A stretch of 64,000 nt of DNA. Origin: Albimonas marina. GTDB lineage: Bacteria > Pseudomonadota > Alphaproteobacteria > Rhodobacterales > Rhodobacteraceae. The position numbers and the translations under genes are program-made. Shown piece by piece: positions 56,827 to 64,000 of the stretch (positions are counted from its first letter, which is position 1; every line of letters starts with the position of its first letter). The notes under the pieces were generated by a model that saw only the letters and a program-made list of their open reading frames with translations, made no database searches and was not told the DNA's origin. The stretch lies in NCBI RefSeq assembly GCF_029223255.1, contig NZ_JARHUC010000010.1, forward strand, positions 62,001-126,000, written 5' to 3'.

Positions 56827-59800
56827 ATGACGTCTGCGCTGGAGATCCGCATGCTGGGTCCCTTCGCCGTCCTGCGCGACGGCGAGGCGCAGGCGCTGCC
56901 GCCCTCGCGCAAGACCCGGGCGCTGATCGCGTGGCTGGCGCTGGCGCCCCGGCCGGTGCGGCGGGAGCGGCTGTGCGAGGTGTTCTTCGACATCCCCGAC
57001 GACCCGCGCGCGGCGCTGCGCTGGAGCCTCGCCAAGATCCGCCCGCTGGTCGACGCCCCCGACCGCCGCCGCCTGATCGCCGACCGCGAGACGGTGCGCC
57101 TGGACGTCGAGGGGGTGCGCGTGGACGCGGCGGAGCTGGAGTCGGCCGACCTGGACGCCGCGCCGCTGGAGGCGCTGGAGGCGATGGCGGCGCGCGCGGC
57201 GGGCGGGTTTCTGGAGGACGTGGCGCTGGACCGCTGCCCCGACTACGAGGCCTGGCGCACCGCCCGGATCTTCGAGCTGGAGACGCGCCGCCTGCGCCTG
57301 CTGACGGCGCTGGCGGGGCGGCTGGCGGACGATCCGCTGCGCGCCCTGCCCCACCTGGAGGCGCTGGCGACGCTCGCGCCCGAGGACGAGGCGGTCGCCG
57401 CCCGCCTGCAGGCGGCGCGCGGCCAGGCCCGCGCCGGGGCGATCGACCTGGGCGGAGGGCCGGCGGCGGCGCCCGAGCCGACGCCTGCGTCGGCGATGGA
57501 AACGCCTGCGGGCGCGCCCGTTGCGCTGGAGCGAACGGCGGAGGCGACGGCGGGGCCCAGTCCGCCCGGGGAAACCCCAGCGCTTCTCGAGCGGCTGGCG
57601 GAGGCGTCGGCGCTCGAGCGGCTGGCGGAGGCGCCGGCGGTCGAGGGCCTGCGGGAGGCGCCGCCGGGCTGGCGGGAGACCTTGCCCGCCCGCTGGCCGG
57701 CCGCGGGGGTCCTGCCGGCGGAAGGCCCTGCGGAGGCGCCGGCGGCGCCCCGGCGGCGGCGGCTGTCGGTGCTGGAGGCCGAGATCCTCGCGCCCTGGGA
57801 CGAGGACGACGACGACCTGCCGGTGGAGACTGCGCTGGACGCGGCCTCGGCGCTCGTCGCGGCGGCGCGCGCGGCGGTCGAGGCGCATGGCGGCGAGGTG
57901 CTGGCGGCGGGCGACGCGGGCCTGACGGCGGCCTTCGGCGCGGCCGCGCCCTCGGAGACCCACGCGCTGCAGGCCTGCTTCGCCGCGCTCGCCCTGCGCG
58001 AGGCGGTGCGCGGCGCGGGCGAGGCGGCGGTGCGGGTGCTGGTGGACGCGGGCGAGGCGATCGTGGGCGCCGACGGCACGGTCGCCGGCCCGCCCCTGCG
58101 CCGGGCCCGGAAGCTGGCGCCGATCCTGCCGGAGGGCGTGGTGGGGCTGACGGCGCGGGCCGCGGACGCGGTCGGGCCCTGCGCCCGGCGCGAGGAGATC
58201 GCGGGCGCGGCCCCCGCGCTGGCGGAGCGGCGGGTGACGGCGCTGGTGGCGGTGGAGCCCAACCCCTCCCGCTGGCGGCTGCGCGCAGGGCGGCGGGCCA
58301 CGGAGTTCGTGGGGCGGGCGCCGGAGCTCGCCCAGCTCGCCCAGCACCTGGAGGACGCGCGGCGGGGGCGCGGGCGGGCGGTGCTGATCCTCGCCGATCC
58401 GGGCGCGGGCAAGTCCCGCCTGGCGCGGGAGTTCCTGGACGCCTCGGGCGTGGTCGCGACCGAGTGCGGGGCGATGGACTACGACCGCGGCGCGCCGCTG
58501 AGCCTGGTGCGCAAGCTGATGCAGGCGCTGCTGGGGCTGGCGGGGGCGGAGACGCCGGGGGTCGCGGCGCAGGCGCTGGAGGCGGCGCTGGCGGAGCTGG
58601 ACGCCGCGCGTCTCGCCCCCGCGCTCCGCTTCGCGCTGGACCTGCCGGCGGCGGATGCGGAGTGGGAGGCCGCCGGCCCGCGGGAGCGGCTGCGCCGGCT
58701 GGGCGACGCGCTGCGCGATTTCATCGCCCTGCGCGCCGCCCGCGCGCCTGTGACCCTGCTGCTCGAGGATCTGCACTGGGCGGATGCGGAGAGCCTCGCC
58801 GCGCTCGACCGGCTGGCGGACGCGGCGGCGCGGATCCCGCTGCTGATGCTGGCGACCGCGCGGCCCGAGCATCGGCCCGAGTGGCTGTCGCGCTCGGCCG
58901 GGCGGCTGCTGCGGCTGGACGTGCTGGAGGTGGAGGAGGCGCAGGCGATGGTCGAGGCGATCGTGGGGACCGACCCCTCGACCGCCGTCCTGCGCCGGCT
59001 GCTGGTGGAGCGGACCGACGGCCTGCCCCTGTTCCTGGAGGAGGCGGTGCACGCGCTGGTCGACGCGGGCCGGCTGGAGGGGCGGCCCGGCGCCTGGCGC
59101 GCCCCCCGCCCGATCCTGGAGATCGAGGCGCCCGACGCCGTGCAGCCCCTGATCGCCGCGCGCATCGACCGGCTGCGGGGGCCGGAGCGGCGGGTGCTGC
59201 AGGTGGCCTCGGTGCTGGGGCGGGAGGCGGCGGAGGCGACGATCGCCCGGCTCGCCGGCCTGCCGGCCGAGGCGCTGGCCGGCGCGCTGGCGGCGCTGGA
59301 GGGGGCGGAGCTGCTGCTGGAGCGCTTCGGCGCCGCCGAGCCGACGCGCGCCTTCCGCCACGCGCTGATCCGGGACGCGGCCTATGAATCGCTGATGGCC
59401 GACGAGCGCCGGGCCCTGCATGCCGAGGCCTTCGAGGCCCTGCGCGACGCGGGGGAGACCTCGGGCGGGGGGGCGGACGCGGGCGTGGAGCGGCTGGCGG
59501 GGCACGCCTTCCGCGCAGGCATGGCCGAGACGGCGGCGCGCCTGTCGCTGCGCGCCGCCGACCGGGCCGCGGACCGCGGCGCCTACGCCGCCGCCGCGGC
59601 GGCGCTGGACCGGGCGGCGCAGGCGCTGGCGGCCCTGCCCCCCTCGCCCGAGCGGGAGGCGCGGCGCATCGACGTGCTGAACCGGATGCAGATCGCCTAC
59701 GTGGGCCTGGGCGCCTATGACGCCGCGCTCTCGGGCGTGGCCGAGGCGCAGGCGCTGGCGCTGGAGGCGGGCGACGCCGAGCGCTGGGGGGACGCGGCCC

Positions 59801-60729
59801 TGAAGCTCGCCTACACGCTGGGCACCTTCGGGCGGGTCGAGGAGGCGATCGCGGCCGCCGACGCGCTGAAGGCGGGCGCGCTCGCGCGCGGGATGGAGCG
59901 GCACGCGCTGGAGGCGGACGGGGCGGCGGGGCTCGCGCACCTGATGGCGGGCGACGCGCGCGCGGCTCTGGGGCGGCTGGAGCGCGCCTCGGCCGAGATC
60001 GCGGCGCGCTGGCCGGGCGAGCGCTTCGGGCTGCTGATCACGCGGGAGGTGTGGCACCTGGGCTCGCTGGCGATGGCCGAGGCGATGTGCGGGCGGCTGG
60101 CGCCGGCGCGCCGCCACGCCGACCGGGCGCTGGCCGCGGCGCGCGCGGGCGGGCGGCGCCAGGACCTGCACGCGGCGGTGCAGTTCGCGCTGCACGCAGA
60201 GGTCGCGGCCGGCCCCTCGGACGCGGCACTGGCGGAGGCGGAGGCGCTGGCCGAGGAGAGCCTCGACGCCGCGATGCTGCCCGCGGGGCCCTGGCTGCTG
60301 CTGACGCTGGGCGACGCCTGGCTGGCGCGCGACGACCCGGCCCGGGCGCTGGAGGCCCTGCGCCGGGCGGGTCCCGCGGCGCGGGCCGCCGACATGCCGG
60401 TGATCGCGGGCGCGGCCGAGGCGCTGGCCGATGCCGCCGGCGCGATGGCGAGCGAGGCGGGGGCGACGCGCGCGGCGCTGGCGCGGCTCGACGCGCCCCT
60501 GCCCGCCTGGATCGAGACCCGGCTCCTGCGCGCGCTGGCGGCCGGGGCGCCCGACGGGCCGGCGGCGGAGCGGCTGCGCCGGGCGGCGGAGGTCGCGCGC
60601 GCGGCGGGCCTGCGCCCGGATCTGGCGCGGGCGCTGGCGGACCTTTCGCGCCGCGCGCCGGAGGGGGAGCGGGCGGCGATCGCGGCGGAGGCGGCGGCGG
60701 TTCGGGCGGGATTGTTCGCGCACGAATGA
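56827..60729 (+). CDS. BTAD-type regulator with degenerate cyclase-like segment, AAA ATPase and TPR domains
   Basis: A 1300-residue cytosolic protein; ATG 56827 has a strong ribosome site. Domains: OmpR-like winged helix, about residues 1-95 (LEIRMLGPFAVLRDGEA, PPSRKTRALIAWLALAPRP); BTAD helices, about 95-215; Ala/Glu/Pro linker with a 21-base direct repeat; a class III cyclase-like segment, about 320-460 (AHGGEVLAAGDAGLTAAFG, ending GLTARAADAVG) lacking the first metal Asp; ATPase from about 493 (FVGRAPELAQL, Walker A ADPGAGKSRLA, Walker B LLLEDLHWADAES); and TPR-like helices to the end. This resembles SARP/LuxR-type large regulators. Target unknown. Confidence 0.85.
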   Translation: MTSALEIRMLGPFAVLRDGEAQALPPSRKTRALIAWLALAPRPVRRERLCEVFFDIPDDPRAALRWSLAKIRPLVDAPDRRRLIADRETVRLDVEGVRVDAAELESADLDAAPLEALEAMAARAAGGFLEDVALDRCPDYEAWRTARIFELETRRLRLLTALAGRLADDPLRALPHLEALATLAPEDEAVAARLQAARGQARAGAIDLGGGPAAAPEPTPASAMETPAGAPVALERTAEATAGPSPPGETPALLERLAEASALERLAEAPAVEGLREAPPGWRETLPARWPAAGVLPAEGPAEAPAAPRRRRLSVLEAEILAPWDEDDDDLPVETALDAASALVAAARAAVEAHGGEVLAAGDAGLTAAFGAAAPSETHALQACFAALALREAVRGAGEAAVRVLVDAGEAIVGADGTVAGPPLRRARKLAPILPEGVVGLTARAADAVGPCARREEIAGAAPALAERRVTALVAVEPNPSRWRLRAGRRATEFVGRAPELAQLAQHLEDARRGRGRAVLILADPGAGKSRLAREFLDASGVVATECGAMDYDRGAPLSLVRKLMQALLGLAGAETPGVAAQALEAALAELDAARLAPALRFALDLPAADAEWEAAGPRERLRRLGDALRDFIALRAARAPVTLLLEDLHWADAESLAALDRLADAAARIPLLMLATARPEHRPEWLSRSAGRLLRLDVLEVEEAQAMVEAIVGTDPSTAVLRRLLVERTDGLPLFLEEAVHALVDAGRLEGRPGAWRAPRPILEIEAPDAVQPLIAARIDRLRGPERRVLQVASVLGREAAEATIARLAGLPAEALAGALAALEGAELLLERFGAAEPTRAFRHALIRDAAYESLMADERRALHAEAFEALRDAGETSGGGADAGVERLAGHAFRAGMAETAARLSLRAADRAADRGAYAAAAAALDRAAQALAALPPSPEREARRIDVLNRMQIAYVGLGAYDAALSGVAEAQALALEAGDAERWGDAALKLAYTLGTFGRVEEAIAAADALKAGALARGMERHALEADGAAGLAHLMAGDARAALGRLERASAEIAARWPGERFGLLITREVWHLGSLAMAEAMCGRLAPARRHADRALAAARAGGRRQDLHAAVQFALHAEVAAGPSDAALAEAEALAEESLDAAMLPAGPWLLLTLGDAWLARDDPARALEALRRAGPAARAADMPVIAGAAEALADAAGAMASEAGATRAALARLDAPLPAWIETRLLRALAAGAPDGPAAERLRRAAEVARAAGLRPDLARALADLSRRAPEGERAAIAAEAAAVRAGLFAHE

Positions 60730-60738
60730 AAAACCAAC

Positions 60739-60762
60739 GGTCGCTCAAACGGTCGGTCCCAC
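60739..60762 (+). promoter_or_regulatory. tandem 12-bp repeat upstream of the globin-cyclase operon
   Basis: GGTCGCTCAAAC followed by GGTCGGTCCCAC, 9 bases past the upstream stop and ending 60 bases before the globin start. It mirrors the pair at 55833-55856 with the units in swapped order. Confidence 0.45.
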
Positions 60763-60822
60763 GTGCGCGGGAGATGGAGGGATTGCGTCGGACGGCGGCG
60801 CACCTGTCCCGGAGCCAATCCT

Positions 60823-61203
60823 ATGAACGCCTCGACCCGAAGGAGCCTCTACGACCGCTGCGGCGGCTTCGCCGCGATCAGCCGCATCGTGCTCGACTTC
60901 TATGACCGGATGCTGGACCACGACGACCTCGCGCGGTTCTTCGAGAGCGTCGACCTCGACCGGGTGATCGAGCACCAGACGAAGCTCTTCGCGCATCTGA
61001 CCGGCGGGCCCGCCGACTATTCGCTGGAGCGGCTGGCGCTGGCCCATGCGCGGCTGGGGATCGGCGACGACGATTTCGACGAGATGCGCGTGCTGCTGGA
61101 GGACGCGCTGATCGTCAACGGGATCGAGGCCGAGGACCGCGCCCAGATCCTGGCGGCGGTGGACGCGCAGCGCCCCGTGGTGGTGACCCGGAGGGCCGCG
61201 TGA
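60823..61203 (+). CDS. truncated haemoglobin, group I-like
   Basis: A 126-residue 2-on-2 globin. The opening SLYDRCGGFAAISRIVLDFY matches group I (trHbN) with Tyr27 as the likely B10 residue; RFFESVDLDRVIEHQTKLF carries the CD region and distal pocket. The proximal haem ligand is His75 in LALAHARLGIGDDDFDEM. Such globins bind O2 or NO for detoxification or sensing. Start at ATG 60823 after CCGGAGCC. Its stop overlaps the cyclase ATG (TGATG), which suggests the two act together, perhaps as gas sensor and output. Confidence 0.9.
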   Translation: MNASTRRSLYDRCGGFAAISRIVLDFYDRMLDHDDLARFFESVDLDRVIEHQTKLFAHLTGGPADYSLERLALAHARLGIGDDDFDEMRVLLEDALIVNGIEAEDRAQILAAVDAQRPVVVTRRAA

Positions 61204-62321
61204 TGGCCCGATCCACGGATGGGGACGGGGGGGCGGGGGCCGGGCCCCTGCCCTTCCCGCGCGCGGCGCCGGGCGATCCGGCGGCGGCGGCCGCGAGAGC
61301 GGCAGCCGCCGCATCGCCCGCCGATCCGTTCGACGCCTTGTCGGCCGGCGTGGCGCTGGCGCGGGGGCCGGAGCTGCGGCTGACCCGCCTGAACGCGGCC
61401 TTCGAGGCGGCCCTGCCCGAGGCCGCGACGGGACGGACGCTGGCCGAGGCTGCGCCCGAGCTCGACGCGCCCGCGTTCCTCGCCCGCCATGCCGAGCGGG
61501 GACGCGCGGAGGCGGAGTTCTCGGCCCGCTCCGGCCGCCGGCAGAAGGTCTGGGCGCTGACCGCGCGGCCCTTCGGCGATGAGACGCTGCTGGAGCTGCG
61601 CGACGTCAGCCGCGTGGCCGAGATGCGCGCGATGATCGACAGCTTCTCGGAGATGGCCGACCGCCGCGCGCGGGAATTGGCGCGGGAGAAGGAGCGGGTG
61701 GAGAAGCTGCTCCTGAACCTGATGCCCCGCTCGATCTACGAGGAGTTCAAGACCTTCGGCGTGGTCTCGCCCCAGCGCTACGAGCCGGTCTCGGTGCTGA
61801 TGCTGGATTTCGCGGGCTTCACCGAGATGGCGGTGGCGCGCGATCCGCAGGTGACGGTGAGCGAGCTGAACGACATCTTCTCGACCTTCGACCGGATCGG
61901 GGAGCAGTTCGGCTGCGAGCGGATCAAGACCATCGGCGACGCCTACGTGGCGGTGGCGGGGCTGCCGCATGCGGACCCCGACCACGCCCAGGCGGCGGCG
62001 CGCTGCGCGCTGCGCTTCATCCGCTGGCTGGAGAAGCGCAACGCCTCGCATCCGCACCAGTGGCGCTGCCGGATCGGCATCGCCTCGGGGCCGGTGGTGG
62101 GCTGCGTGGTGGGGGTGCACAAGTACGTCTACGACGTGTTCGGGCCGCCGGTGAACCTGGCCGCGCGGCTGCAGGCGCAGGCCGAGCCGATGACGGTGGC
62201 CGCCACCGCCGAGTTCGCCGCGGGCCTGGGCGACGCCTTCCAGTGGTCCGCCGGCGAGGTGCGCGACCTGCGCGGCTTCGGCGAGGTCGACATCCGCCGG
62301 GTGGAGGCGCGCAGGGGCTGA
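61203..62321 (+). CDS. class III adenylate cyclase with PAS-like N-terminal domain
   Basis: A 372-residue protein (ATG 61203; GTG 61200 is an alternative). After a disordered Ala/Pro tail, residues about 41-135 look like PAS (DALSAGVALARGPELRLTRL, VWALTARPFGDETLLELRDV). A linker helix follows (REKERVEKLLLNLMPRSIYE), as in soluble cyclases. Catalytic features: first metal Asp in VLMLDFAGFTEM (about 201), Lys and second Asp in ERIKTIGDAYVAVAG (about 240-245), substrate Asp in YVYDVFGPPVNLAARL with the Asn and Arg. Lys plus Asp predict ATP, so cAMP output. No membrane helix. Confidence 0.92.
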   Translation: MARSTDGDGGAGAGPLPFPRAAPGDPAAAAARAAAAASPADPFDALSAGVALARGPELRLTRLNAAFEAALPEAATGRTLAEAAPELDAPAFLARHAERGRAEAEFSARSGRRQKVWALTARPFGDETLLELRDVSRVAEMRAMIDSFSEMADRRARELAREKERVEKLLLNLMPRSIYEEFKTFGVVSPQRYEPVSVLMLDFAGFTEMAVARDPQVTVSELNDIFSTFDRIGEQFGCERIKTIGDAYVAVAGLPHADPDHAQAAARCALRFIRWLEKRNASHPHQWRCRIGIASGPVVGCVVGVHKYVYDVFGPPVNLAARLQAQAEPMTVAATAEFAAGLGDAFQWSAGEVRDLRGFGEVDIRRVEARRG

Positions 62322-62846
62322 GGGGGCGGACCCGAGACGGGACCTGAAAGGGGGGGCCTGAGACGCGGTCTAGAGGCGGGGGGCGGCGCCCTCCGCCGTC
62401 CCGAAGAGACGCGATCGCGACGACCGGACGGCGCCTCCGCGCCCGGCGGGGCGGGCCGCGGTCGGGGCGCGGCGCCGGATGCGGCGCGCGCGCCGGAGGT
62501 CGGGGCGGGGGCCGTCCCCCCGCCCCGCGGCCCGCGCTCCGGTCCCGCCCCAGCGGACCGGAGCGCGGGCGTCATGCCGCGGCGGGTCGCTACTTGCGGC
62601 TCCGCGGGGACGCTGGGCGGCGTCGACGGCGTCCGGCCTCCGTGGCGGGCCGCGTCGACGGCGCCCGGGTCCGGAGCGGGCGGTTTCGACGGCGTCCGGC
62701 CAGCGGGGCCGTCGGCTTGGATGGCCTCGGGCCTGCGGGGCGGGCCGCCTGGATGGCTTCCGGTTCCGAGGGCGGGCGGCGTTGACCGGCCGGTCGGTCG
62801 GACCTACTCCTGCGGGCGACCCGTTCCCCAGCCCGGAGGTTTCCCG
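62322..62846 (+). other. 525-base intergenic region
   Basis: No gene is supported. The first 300 bases are GC-rich with no clear signal. A degenerate tandem repeat occupies 62622 to about 62800, and the ribosome site GGAGG of the next gene is at 62836-62840. Confidence 0.6.
62622..62800 (+). repeat. degenerate 31-32-bp tandem repeat, six units
   Basis: Units begin near 62622, 62654, 62685, 62717, 62749 and 62781 with GTCGACGGC, GTCGACGGC, TTCGACGGC, TTGGATGGC, CTGGATGGC and GTTGACCGG. Each continues with a G/C-rich CCGG...GCGGGC part. The even period argues for expansion by slippage or unequal exchange. It lies directly upstream of the oxidoreductase gene. Confidence 0.6.
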
Positions 62847-63821
62847 ATGACCCGCGCGATCGTGCTGCGCCGCCCCGGCGGCCCCGAGGCCCTGGCGATG
62901 GAGGATCACGATCCCGGCCGCCCCGGGCCGGGAGAGCTGCGCGCCCGGATCACCGCGGCGGGCGTGAACTTCCACGACGTCTACGTGCGCTCGGGCCTCT
63001 ACTCGACCCTGCCGCTGCCCGGCGTGCCGGGGATCGAGGCGGCGGGCGTGGTCGAGGCGGTCGGCGAGGGGGTCGAGGGCATCTCCGTCGGCCAGCGCAT
63101 CGCCTGGGTGACGCGCGGCTACGGCGGCTACGCCGAGGCGGCGGTGATCCCCGCGGGCCTGGCGCTGAAGCTGCCCGACGGGGTGAGCGACGTGCAGGCG
63201 GCCTCGCTGACGCTGAAGGGGCTGACGGCGCGGATGCTGGTGAAGGACGTATGGACGCTGGAGGCGGGGCAGACCGCGCTGGTCCATGCCGGCGCGGGCG
63301 GCGTGGGGCAGATCCTGGTCGCCTGGTCCAAGGCCCTGGGGGCGGAGGTGATCGCGACCGTGGGCTCGCCCGCCAAGGCCGAGGTGGCGCGCGCCTGCGG
63401 GGCCGATCACGTGGTGCTCTACCGCGAGGAGGATTTCGTGGCGCGGGTGGCCGAGATCACCGGCGGGCGGGGCGTGGACGTGGCCTACGACTCGGTGGGC
63501 AAGGACACGTTCGAGGGCTCGCTCGACTGCCTGGCGCGGCTGGGGCGGCTGGTGAACTTCGGCCAGAGCTCGGGACCGGTGGCGCCGCTGGAGGTGTCGC
63601 GTCTGTTCAAGGGCTCGAACTCGCTGGCGCGCCCGTCGGTCTTCGCCTACCTGGCCGATCCCTGGCGGGCGGAGGCGATGGCCGCGGACCTCTTCGCGGC
63701 GATCGAGGCGGGGGTGGCGAAGACCCGGGTGGAGCGCGAGCTGCCGCTGGCCGAGGCCGCCGAGGCGCACCGCCTGCTGGAAAGCCGGACCCTGGCGGGC
63801 GCGGTGGTGCTGCGGCCCTGA
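62847..63821 (+). CDS. zinc-free quinone oxidoreductase (MDR family)
   Basis: A 324-residue NADPH:quinone reductase-like enzyme. ATG 62847 follows GGAGGTTTCCCG. N-terminal catalytic fold: MTRAIVLRRPGGPEALAMED, TAAGVNFHDVYVRSGLY, PGVPGIEAAGVVEAVGEGVE. Nucleotide motif LVHAGAGGVGQILVAWSKAL, then GAEVIATVGSPAKAEVARA and VDVAYDSVGKDTFEGSLDCL. Zinc-ligand cysteines of alcohol dehydrogenases are absent, as expected for QOR. Probably reduces quinones or enals in the cytosol. Single-gene unit, no terminator seen. Confidence 0.92.
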   Translation: MTRAIVLRRPGGPEALAMEDHDPGRPGPGELRARITAAGVNFHDVYVRSGLYSTLPLPGVPGIEAAGVVEAVGEGVEGISVGQRIAWVTRGYGGYAEAAVIPAGLALKLPDGVSDVQAASLTLKGLTARMLVKDVWTLEAGQTALVHAGAGGVGQILVAWSKALGAEVIATVGSPAKAEVARACGADHVVLYREEDFVARVAEITGGRGVDVAYDSVGKDTFEGSLDCLARLGRLVNFGQSSGPVAPLEVSRLFKGSNSLARPSVFAYLADPWRAEAMAADLFAAIEAGVAKTRVERELPLAEAAEAHRLLESRTLAGAVVLRP

Positions 63822-64000
63822 GCGGGGCGCGCGGCGGATTTTTCCTCGACGCCGCAGGGGCCTGAGGCGCGGGCGGCCCGTCGCCTGCGCCTTCGTCCCC
63901 CGGGACGCGGGCGCCCCGGCGCGTCCGCTGCGCGGCCGCGACCGCCCCGCCCGGCGTCCCCGTCCCGGCTCGCGCGGCGGCCGGAGGAGGGGTGCGGCGG

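Noticed and set aside
63822-64000. Possible gene at the right edge
   Set aside because: No ATG-initiated frame or family signal in the last 179 bases; only a GGAGGAGG-GTG look-alike about 10 bases from the edge, too short to judge.

Overview
The window is very GC-rich with short intergenic gaps. It carries a polyol ABC-transport locus of the Rhodobacter smo type, Entner-Doudoroff genes and alphaproteobacterial-style regulators. Together these point to a Rhodobacterales-like alphaproteobacterium; this is inference from gene content, since there is no rRNA or other marker here. No tRNA, rRNA, IS element or CRISPR array was seen.

Region 1 (1-25600, minus strand) is one long operon for an extracellular/contractile injection system (eCIS, Afp/PVC/MAC-like). 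It has two sheaths, two tubes, a DUF4255 cap protein, an Afp7-type adaptor with a long glycine-rich tail, a DUF5908 mini-protein, a spike split into gpD-like and gpV-like genes, gp25-, gpJ- and gpI-like baseplate genes, and several large unrecognised proteins. One of these ends in membrane-spanning segments. Most genes overlap by ATGA/GTGA, so translation looks coupled along the operon. A near-consensus sigma-54 promoter sits just upstream of the first gene, preceded by three TGTRACG repeats. The operon runs off the left edge, so the AAA+ ATPase, PAAR tip and any effectors were not seen.

Region 2 (25.6-41.6 kb) is a catabolic locus. A minus-strand operon frk-zwf-pgl-edd-eda is divergent from a ROK repressor, with an AT-rich 10-bp-arm operator between them. 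Then come HAD phosphatase and SorC-family regulator genes, and the plus-strand operon smoE-F-G-K-S-mtlK. Sorbitol and mannitol would be imported, oxidised to fructose, phosphorylated and, after an isomerase encoded elsewhere, degraded through the Entner-Doudoroff pathway. A clear rho-independent terminator closes the operon.

Region 3 (41.7-48.5 kb, plus) holds an RND efflux pair, a LOG-family protein and a beta-CASP metallo-beta-lactamase protein. An ATTC-N8-GAAT dyad (SqrR/BigR type) overlaps the candidate promoter.

Region 4 (48.5-55.3 kb, minus) is a complete N-type ATPase operon in the canonical order atpDCQRBEFAG. Two low-complexity bridge ORFs fill its internal gaps.

Region 5 (55.3-64 kb, plus) contains a 164-bp structured inverted repeat, an OsmC-family protein, a 1300-residue BTAD/AAA/TPR regulator with a degenerate cyclase-like segment, a truncated haemoglobin overlapping a class III adenylate cyclase, and a zinc-free quinone oxidoreductase. 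The upstream regions of the OsmC and globin genes share a tandem 12-bp repeat.
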